Shown here: positions 58,482 to 64,000 of the stretch, piece by piece
Layout of the letters: each line of letters starts with the position of its first letter
Numbering within the stretch: position 1 is the stretch's first letter
NCBI GenBank assembly: GCA_964453655.1
Contig: CAYVSP010000001.1
Coordinates: 9,163 to 73,162 of the forward strand
Source of the DNA: CAYVSP01 sp964453655
GTDB taxonomy: Bacteria; Patescibacteriota; Saccharimonadia; Saccharimonadales; CAYVSP01
Reading direction: 5' to 3'
Length of the DNA: 64,000 bases
Notes under the pieces: generated by a model
What the model saw: only the letters and a program-made list of their open reading frames with translations
Database searches by the model: none
What the model was told of the DNA's origin: nothing
Position numbers and translations under genes: made by a program

Positions 58482-59084
58482 CTAGAGGCGGTGGATAAAA
58501 TGCGTGATGAAATGGATGGTCAACCCGCCAGTCCCGATGACAATGCCAACTCCTACCGCTCCTATGAGGTACCCAACCGCCAATAATGCAATATCGTCTA
58601 AGATAAGTGCTAGGCCAACTATCACGGCGCCGAGTGATGGCAACGTATCAAGCCCGGCAAACGGTGGTGCCACAAATGCGCCTAAGGCAAATACAAAAAT
58701 AATAAAACCGACCACACGCAATGTAACACTATTGTTCATAAGGTTGCTCATTCGTGGTCTGGAAAAGCGTTCAAACCAGCGCGTGCGCCGCATAATAAGA
58801 GGGACGATTTTGCCTTGCAGCGTTTTACCCAAAGGCATGTGTTGCCATTTTTTTGGCAGCCATATGGTTCGCCGGCCGGCCATTAGCTCAATCGCTAGTA
58901 GCATGACAATCAGTTCAAAGATATGTGTGATACCGCCGGTTGGCAGTGGCAATGCCGGTAGAAACATAAGTATCACCACTACTACTGCAAAACTCTTTTC
59001 GGCAAAGACGCTAGTCAGCGAGTCAATTGTCTTAGGCCCTTTGCTGTTGAGCCAGGCTTCAAGTCTTTCGCTGAACGGCTGCAT
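58482..59084 (-). CDS. ExoD family membrane protein
   Basis: A 200-residue exopolysaccharide-synthesis ExoD-family protein with about four membrane segments; FMFLPALPLPTGGITHIFELIVMLLAIELMAGRRTIWLP is the signature. Role in known species is poorly defined. TTGTAC (59116-59121), 18 bases, TAATAT (59092-59097) ends 7 bases before the ATG. Confidence 0.87.
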   Translation of the reverse strand: MQPFSERLEAWLNSKGPKTIDSLTSVFAEKSFAVVVVILMFLPALPLPTGGITHIFELIVMLLAIELMAGRRTIWLPKKWQHMPLGKTLQGKIVPLIMRRTRWFERFSRPRMSNLMNNSVTLRVVGFIIFVFALGAFVAPPFAGLDTLPSLGAVIVGLALILDDIALLAVGYLIGAVGVGIVIGTGGLTIHFITHFIHRL

Positions 59085-59200
59085 AGACTACATATTAGAT
59101 TACAAGCGCAGTAAAGTACAAATTCACGCTTAAGCTTAATACTAATATTGCTTTTATTACAAAATTGTGTATAATGTAGAAAACTTAGCGAGGCCTCGGC

Positions 59201-59470
59201 TTGTTGGATTTTATCGTACTAGGGCTTATACCCGGCACACATCTTCAAATAACCTTTGAATGGTTAAGCGGTCCCTTATTAGCTGCCACCGCTGTGAGTG
59301 TAATCATATTAGACGCAAAGTTGCTGCACAATGTACGAACGACAAACACGATTAGCCAGATTTCACTTATTGGTGAGGATCAGTTGCAATCGCTTCGGCG
59401 TATAAACGCAGCTCTTCAAGCAAAAATGCTTCGTGTGAAGTCAAATTTGTTTCGGCTGCTAGTTGGCTAA
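59201..59470 (+). CDS. Small membrane protein, start TTG
   Basis: An 89-residue protein with two hydrophobic segments (LDFIVLGLIPGTHLQITF; LAATAVSVIILDAKLL) and a helical basic tail. TTGCTT-16-TATAAT lies about 25 bases upstream of the TTG, and the first segment (GLIPGT) resembles small proteins I associate with this lineage. Its 3' third overlaps the end of exonuclease I by 104 bases in convergent orientation. Confidence 0.5.
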   Translation: MLDFIVLGLIPGTHLQITFEWLSGPLLAATAVSVIILDAKLLHNVRTTNTISQISLIGEDQLQSLRRINAALQAKMLRVKSNLFRLLVG

Positions 59471-60809
59471 GGCGGGTTGAAAAAGCTGCAGCGCGGCTTT
59501 TTTCGCCACCGCCAAAAATATTTTCAAAACAATGGCCTTCCCAGATATTTCGCTCTTCAGCGGTCAGGACTTCTGGGAAATTACGCGCTTTATAGAGCGG
59601 TAGAAGTGTTTTAAGCCGCAAATCCTTGAGCGAAGATACCAGCTCGCTCAGCTGCTCGGGTTTAGCCATCTGCACGCCCAAAAGTGCCTGGCGATCATGC
59701 CTCTCAAAAAAGCCATCATATAATTGCTCATCTACTGCGCGATCTTTGAGCAGTAGTGTAGTCTGCTGTTGTTGATCAAGAATGTCTAAAGCTTGGAATA
59801 CGCGCTTTGTCCAGTCTTTCATGTTCGAAAGTTCTTGAGCGTGCTTAGTAATAGTATTCAGCGACAGCTCTAAACGTTTTTGACTTTCCTTATCGAGTAC
59901 ACTCAGTGGCGCAACCGCCGGACAACGATTAAATTGAATCGTTTTAACGGGCAGTTTCAGACCTTCTTCACTCCATTTGCGTTTCCAGGCCTCAGCTATT
60001 TCCTGAACGTTCAAATCAACGAACTGTGATGGATCTTCTCTAAGATCATAGACCAAAGCCCCACGGCCGTTTGGGTGTTCGGCCAGCATCATTGCGGCTG
60101 TTGTCTTTTCAAACTCTCCAGAATACTTTCCAGACGTATAGATAAACGGTTTGCGGCTTAATACCAGCTGGGCAATCTTTTGTTTGTCCCTTAGTTCTAG
60201 CAAGTATCGGAAAAGCTTGGGTTGGTTTTTATATATCAGCCGGGCAACACCAATAGTAGCCATTACATCATTCAAAGCATCATGGGCATGCTGATGATTA
60301 AGTTTATTGACAGCAGCAAGCAGTTCTAAACGATTGGTCGGCCGCCCTTCGTGGTCTTGCGGCCATTTAATGCCTTTCGGCCGAAGAGCCCGTGTCATGC
60401 GCACGACATCAAGTAAGTCCCAACGGCTTTTGCCATCTTGGTATTGCCACTCGTAAGGATCATAAAAATTACGGTAGTGTAAATAGCGCATAAATTCGTC
60501 ATCGAAACGCACTGAATTAAAGCCGACAAAAATGGTACCAGGGGCTGCGGCCTGTTCGTGAAATAGCTTGAGAAAGGCGGCTTCTGTTATGCCGTCACTT
60601 AAGGTTTGCTGCGGTGTTATCCCAGTTACTAATACGGCATCGGGATCCGGCAGTACATCTTCAGTAAGCCTTATAAGACTATTGAGCGGCTCACCAATAG
60701 GCTTAAGCTGCATATCAGTCCGTTGGCCGGCGAACTGCATGATGCGGGCCTGGCGCGGGTTAAAGCCGCTGGTTTCCAGATCATAAAAATAAAAGGTGGT
60801 TTGCTTCAT
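59367..60809 (-). CDS. sbcB: Exodeoxyribonuclease I
   Basis: A 480-residue ExoI, 3'-5' single-strand DNA exonuclease. DEDDh residues: FYDLETSG (Asp, Glu), FNSVRFDDEF (Asp) and HDALNDVMAT (His, Asp). The SH3-like and C-terminal helical domains of SbcB follow (TSGKYSGEF, FNRCPAVAPLSVL). The ATG overlaps the obg stop as TAATG. A full ExoI is notable in so small a repair set. Confidence 0.94.
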   Translation of the reverse strand: MKQTTFYFYDLETSGFNPRQARIMQFAGQRTDMQLKPIGEPLNSLIRLTEDVLPDPDAVLVTGITPQQTLSDGITEAAFLKLFHEQAAAPGTIFVGFNSVRFDDEFMRYLHYRNFYDPYEWQYQDGKSRWDLLDVVRMTRALRPKGIKWPQDHEGRPTNRLELLAAVNKLNHQHAHDALNDVMATIGVARLIYKNQPKLFRYLLELRDKQKIAQLVLSRKPFIYTSGKYSGEFEKTTAAMMLAEHPNGRGALVYDLREDPSQFVDLNVQEIAEAWKRKWSEEGLKLPVKTIQFNRCPAVAPLSVLDKESQKRLELSLNTITKHAQELSNMKDWTKRVFQALDILDQQQQTTLLLKDRAVDEQLYDGFFERHDRQALLGVQMAKPEQLSELVSSLKDLRLKTLLPLYKARNFPEVLTAEERNIWEGHCFENIFGGGEKSRAAAFSTRLSQLAAETNLTSHEAFLLEELRLYAEAIATDPHQ

Positions 60810-62074
60810 TAGTAAATAAACGATGCACTAGCAATAGTTATCACGTTACCCGGCTCAGCGCCTTTGCGCTGCAACTCGTGTATAATGCCCATCTTTTGCA
60901 TGATGTCACGTAGACGCGCTACAGCCGGATCGCTCGTAAAATCCGTTCTACTGGCAAAACGTTCAATTTTAACACCAGCCACACGGTAACCGCCTTTAGT
61001 TTTAGTGACCGTCCAGCTAGCTTCATCTTTTGCTAATCGAAAAACAGGCATCGAGTCGGTTAGTTTGATTTGCTTGGCCGCCTTGCGCCGTTCTTTATCA
61101 ACCATAGCGCTTGCCTGGTAAAGCAATTCTTTCACGCCTTCACCGCTTTTTGCCGAGATTGCCAATATTTTCGTACCGCGTGGCGCTACTTTTTTCAGCT
61201 GCTGTATCTTTTTATTTTTACTCTTGCTGTCAAAGCCGTCAATCTTATTCAATACAATCAACTGGGGACGCTGAGTTAAATCAAATTTATAAGCTTTGAG
61301 CTCTGATTGGATTGTTTGAAACGCACTGTCAACATCCTCATAGGCATCAACCAAATGTACTAATACAGGTGTCCGCTCAATATGGCGTAAAAATTCATCG
61401 CCTAGGCCTTTGCCTTGACTGGCTCCGCTAATCAAACCGGGGATATCGGCGAATAAGAGACTCCGCTCAGCAATATCGGCAACGCCAAGGTTTGGATGGA
61501 GCGTAGTAAAAGGATAGTCAGCAATTTCAGGATGAGCATTGCTGATGCGAGCCAGCAAGGTTGATTTACCGGCATTGGGCAGACCGACTAAGCCAACATC
61601 GGCTATCATTTTGAGCTCAAAAGTCAGCACCTTGTGCTCGCCTAACTCACCGTTTTCGGCGATGCGCGGCGCCTGGCGTCGCGATGATGTAAAGTGGGCA
61701 TTGCCATAACCGCCTTTGCCCCCTTTAGCAATAACTATTTGTTGCTCATCGTCAACCAAATCAGCTAAGACGTCTGCATCTGGCAACAGCACAACCGTTC
61801 CAACCGGAACAGGCACTATCAAATCTTCGCCGTTTTTGCCGTGTTTTTTAGCCTTACCACCGGCGAGACCATTTTCCGCTTTGACTAGCTTCTTATAACG
61901 AAAAGCGGCTAGGCTGTCTTGGTTACGACTGGCTAGTAGAATTACGTTTCCACCGTCGCCACCGTCGCCGCCGTCAGGGCCGCCTTTCTGAATGAATTTT
62001 TCATGCCGGAACGATAACTTACCGTCACCGCCATTACCAGCCTGTACGTTGACTTCTACTTTATCCACAAACAT
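60809..62074 (-). CDS. obg: GTPase Obg/CgtA
   Basis: A 421-residue Obg: glycine-rich N-terminal domain (VQAGNGGDGKLSFRHEKFIQKGGPDGGDGGDGG), G domain (GLPNAGKST, DIPG, NKID, SAKSGEGV) and a C-terminal OCT domain (from about 345). It acts in 50S assembly. TATTCT (62082-62087) ends 7 bases before the ATG. Confidence 0.97.
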   Translation of the reverse strand: MFVDKVEVNVQAGNGGDGKLSFRHEKFIQKGGPDGGDGGDGGNVILLASRNQDSLAAFRYKKLVKAENGLAGGKAKKHGKNGEDLIVPVPVGTVVLLPDADVLADLVDDEQQIVIAKGGKGGYGNAHFTSSRRQAPRIAENGELGEHKVLTFELKMIADVGLVGLPNAGKSTLLARISNAHPEIADYPFTTLHPNLGVADIAERSLLFADIPGLISGASQGKGLGDEFLRHIERTPVLVHLVDAYEDVDSAFQTIQSELKAYKFDLTQRPQLIVLNKIDGFDSKSKNKKIQQLKKVAPRGTKILAISAKSGEGVKELLYQASAMVDKERRKAAKQIKLTDSMPVFRLAKDEASWTVTKTKGGYRVAGVKIERFASRTDFTSDPAVARLRDIMQKMGIIHELQRKGAEPGNVITIASASFIY

Positions 62075-62126
62075 ATGACAAAGAATACCTTATTAACAGA
62101 TAGACTTCTAGTAGGGTGCTTTGTTT

Positions 62127-63107
62127 CTAATGGTAAATGAAGCGTTGAAACTTGCTAAGAGTTGGTACCCAATCGCTATAGCCAACCCTGTTAAAGCCAG
62201 CTAGACCATTCATATCAGAATACTTAATCATAGAACCGTCGTCTGAGACTGCTTCAACAATCCCGACATGCCCAGCCCAGCCCGCGCTTGTCTGAGCTAC
62301 GGCGCCAACGCGCGGTGTTGTGCTGACTGTCCAACCGCTAAGCGGCGCATAGATATGCCAAGTGTTTGCGTTACCCCAACCGCCTGGCACGCCAGCCTTA
62401 GCCGAGGCATAGTAGGTACACCAACCAGGATCATAGCCGCCGGCCCCACCAAACAGAATGAACCGAGCAGTACCACTACTCCTGGCGGTCTGGGCGTTCT
62501 GAGTACGGCCATCAGGAATAACAATCAGCTGCCCCTCTGGTAGACCGCCAACTTCGGCGTCGTTAAAAGCAATTATCAAGTCTTGGTTAGCTCCATAACG
62601 GCTGGCTAAACTTTGCGGCGTATCGCCTGGCTTAACCCTAACAATAATGCCGTTTACCGGTGGAATCTGCAGATGTGTGCCAACCACTAAGCTGTCTCCC
62701 GTCAAACTGTTTGAGCTACGAATCGAATCAGACGTAATACTAAACTGGGCCGCTAGGCTTGGAACAGTGTCGCCAGGCTTTACGACATAATCTTGAATGT
62801 CTTTACGTGACTTCAAACCGGTTGAGATAATCTGGGGTTTTGCGACAACGGTATTATCGGCTGGGCTAATTGTTAACTGAGCATTAACCGAGTCAGCTAG
62901 ATTGGTTACCGAAGTGGCCTCCGGCAGATTAGTCAGATGGGCTACATTAACAGCAATATCAGCCGATGATACTTGATCTAGCGGATTGGCGGCCGCTGTA
63001 TCAGAATTCGCCAAGGTAGCGCTTTGTTGCACGGCCTGGCTGGTATCAGGGTTACGTATCACGAACCCGGCAACAGCAATCAATATCAATAAATTAGCTA
63101 CCAGCAA
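62127..63107 (-). CDS. LysM-CHAP cell-wall hydrolase
   Basis: From the TTG at 63107: a membrane segment at residues 2-18, then two LysM repeats (YVVKPGDTVPSLAAQFSI..., VRVKPGDTPQSLASRYGA...) and a C-terminal CHAP amidase/peptidase domain with catalytic Cys in DPGWCTYYASAKAG and His in GHVGIVEAV. It probably cleaves peptidoglycan. The frame stays open 54 codons upstream and encodes a plausible basic N-terminus (FGRSRKRFLRYS before the membrane segment), so the true start is probably upstream at a non-ATG codon such as ATT 63266. Confidence 0.88.
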   Translation of the reverse strand: MLVANLLILIAVAGFVIRNPDTSQAVQQSATLANSDTAAANPLDQVSSADIAVNVAHLTNLPEATSVTNLADSVNAQLTISPADNTVVAKPQIISTGLKSRKDIQDYVVKPGDTVPSLAAQFSITSDSIRSSNSLTGDSLVVGTHLQIPPVNGIIVRVKPGDTPQSLASRYGANQDLIIAFNDAEVGGLPEGQLIVIPDGRTQNAQTARSSGTARFILFGGAGGYDPGWCTYYASAKAGVPGGWGNANTWHIYAPLSGWTVSTTPRVGAVAQTSAGWAGHVGIVEAVSDDGSMIKYSDMNGLAGFNRVGYSDWVPTLSKFQRFIYH

Positions 63108-63361
63108 GCTGTAGCGTAAAAACCGCTTGCGGGAACGTCCAAAGAGACGTCTGTAAGCGCTAGTCGTCCTGATAGTATCCAGACGTGGATGAGCCTCATT
63201 AAGGCTAGTTATAGTACGAATAGATTTACTCCTATGGCTGCCAGATACTCCAACAGGGGTAGTAATCTGTTAGCCATAGGCGTAATGATAGCAAAAATGA
63301 CCCTTCAAAGCAACGCAAAAAAGGGCTTTTCTACCTCTGTTGTTATAATATGCTACCCCTG

Positions 63362-64000
63362 TTATTGGCTGGTGTTGCAGAGTTTTTTGCAGTGGGCTTG
63401 AACGTTCGCTTGATGTTCCTCGGCAGTGTGGGCGAAATAGGTGTTGCCGTCATCACCGGCCACAAAATACAAAAAGTCAGTGTTCGCCGGGTGAGCAACC
63501 GCCTGTAAACTGCTGTTCGATACATTGCTAATTGGGGTTGGCGGCAGTCCGGCATGCAAACGGGTGTTATACGGTGAATCATAAGTAACTGAAGGGGCCT
63601 GGCCAGCTAGGATCGCACCGTAAAAAGCAGTAACATCTGACCCAAGTAACATGTTTTGGTGCAAGCGGCTTAAGAATACTTGAGCTACCACCGGCCGATC
63701 AGCCGGTCTGGAAACTTCCATTTCAACCATCGAAGCAAGTTTAATGCTATCGTAAACCGATAAGCCTTCTTGTGCAAAAGCGGCTCTTAAGTCCGGTGTT
63801 AAGCGTTCCTGCATCTCGTCTAGATATTTAGTTATCAGATCTTGGGGTGCTGTTGCGGCATCCTTTTGAATAGATTCAGGATAAATATAGCCCTCTAGGG
63901 ATGTTATATCTTTAGGTAGTTCTACAAGAGCAGGATGGTTTCTATAGAGATTAGAATTAAGTGCTTTATCGACATCCGCCGCTACAAAGCCATTATTAAT
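63362..64000 (-). CDS. mltG: Endolytic murein transglycosylase MltG (partial)
   Basis: The C-terminal 212 residues of MltG, open to the right edge. LEGYIYPES and LASMVEMEV (catalytic Glu) are the signature blocks, followed by FLSRLHQNMLLGSDVTAFYG, YDSPYNTRLHAGLPPTPISNVS and FLYFVAGDDGNTYFA. MltG cuts nascent glycan strands and sets their length. The N-terminal membrane anchor lies outside the window. Confidence 0.95.
   Translation of the reverse strand: MNNGFVAADVDKALNSNLYRNHPALVELPKDITSLEGYIYPESIQKDAATAPQDLITKYLDEMQERLTPDLRAAFAQEGLSVYDSIKLASMVEMEVSRPADRPVVAQVFLSRLHQNMLLGSDVTAFYGAILAGQAPSVTYDSPYNTRLHAGLPPTPISNVSNSSLQAVAHPANTDFLYFVAGDDGNTYFAHTAEEHQANVQAHCKKLCNTSQ

Noticed and set aside
58504..59133. 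Long plus-strand frame opposite the exoD gene, and similar long antisense frames at 1069-1596 (minus) and 4346-4672 (plus).
   Set aside because: They lie opposite well-supported genes, have no promoter or ribosome site, and their residues are those expected from antisense reading.

Overview
The window looks like a chromosome segment of a Candidatus Saccharibacteria (TM7/Patescibacteria) member, of the oxygen-using, environmental kind. The grounds are inference from gene content: compact, mostly minus-strand operons with ATGA/TAATG overlaps, many small membrane proteins without known function, a stand-alone Mur-ligase/FemAB/DegT cell-wall cluster, zinc-less variants of housekeeping proteins, and no amino-acid or cofactor pathways. 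TGA is used as a stop throughout, so the Gracilibacteria/SR1 code is excluded. There is no rRNA, CRISPR array, insertion sequence or prophage. Both ends cut genes (a PAP2/kinase-like membrane protein on the left, MltG on the right).

Layout. 1-1.9 kb: envelope genes. 1.9-12.6 kb: an aerobic respiratory island with cytochrome bo quinol oxidase (cyoABCD, minus), heme O synthase (cyoE, plus), DoxX- and HAD-family genes, an FAD-linked 2-hydroxy-acid-type dehydrogenase divergent from a type II NADH dehydrogenase, and a membrane protein. 12.6-13.3 kb: nickel superoxide dismutase with its processing protease. Together these form a short chain, NADH or hydroxy acid to quinone to O2, plus superoxide defence. 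13.3-18.6 kb: translation and RNA genes (trmD, khpA, rpsP, rnc, nudix, nusB, rpmF). 18.7-28.9 kb: lipoprotein, leuS, the cell-wall cluster, and two related winged-helix-like proteins inserted next to a Mur-ligase remnant. 29-31.5 kb: unknown secreted proteins, two tRNA-Ala and two copies of a structured element. 31.5-43.8 kb: ligA, htpX, lemA and many unknown genes, including an orphan IMP-cyclohydrolase-like protein. 43.8-46.4 kb: five tRNAs and a second FAD oxidase. 46.4-64 kb: oligopeptide-binding protein, secG, pepP, uvrC, ABC exporter, L25, DedA, uvrA, ExoD, exonuclease I, obg, LysM-CHAP hydrolase, mltG.

Two genome-scale patterns stand out. First, about twenty operon-leading genes have a good -10 box ending only 6-10 bases before the start codon, with a -35 at 16-18 bases in many. 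This predicts leaderless mRNAs, while internal operon genes and a few others have Shine-Dalgarno sites. Second, a 111-112 base element with three or four conserved helices and extensive compensatory changes occurs four times. Two copies abut the CCA end of a tRNA-Leu, one abuts a 35-base tRNA-Ala-like minihelix, and one lies in the leader of a tRNA-Ala. I do not recognise this element; it is the best candidate here for an undescribed system.

Other points worth attention are a heme-copper oxidase lacking the K-channel lysine, a CyoD-cupredoxin fusion, tRNA-Gly and tRNA-Cys with altered elbow nucleotides (U19/A56 replacing G19/C56 in tRNA-Gly), and a DNA ligase without its zinc cysteines.
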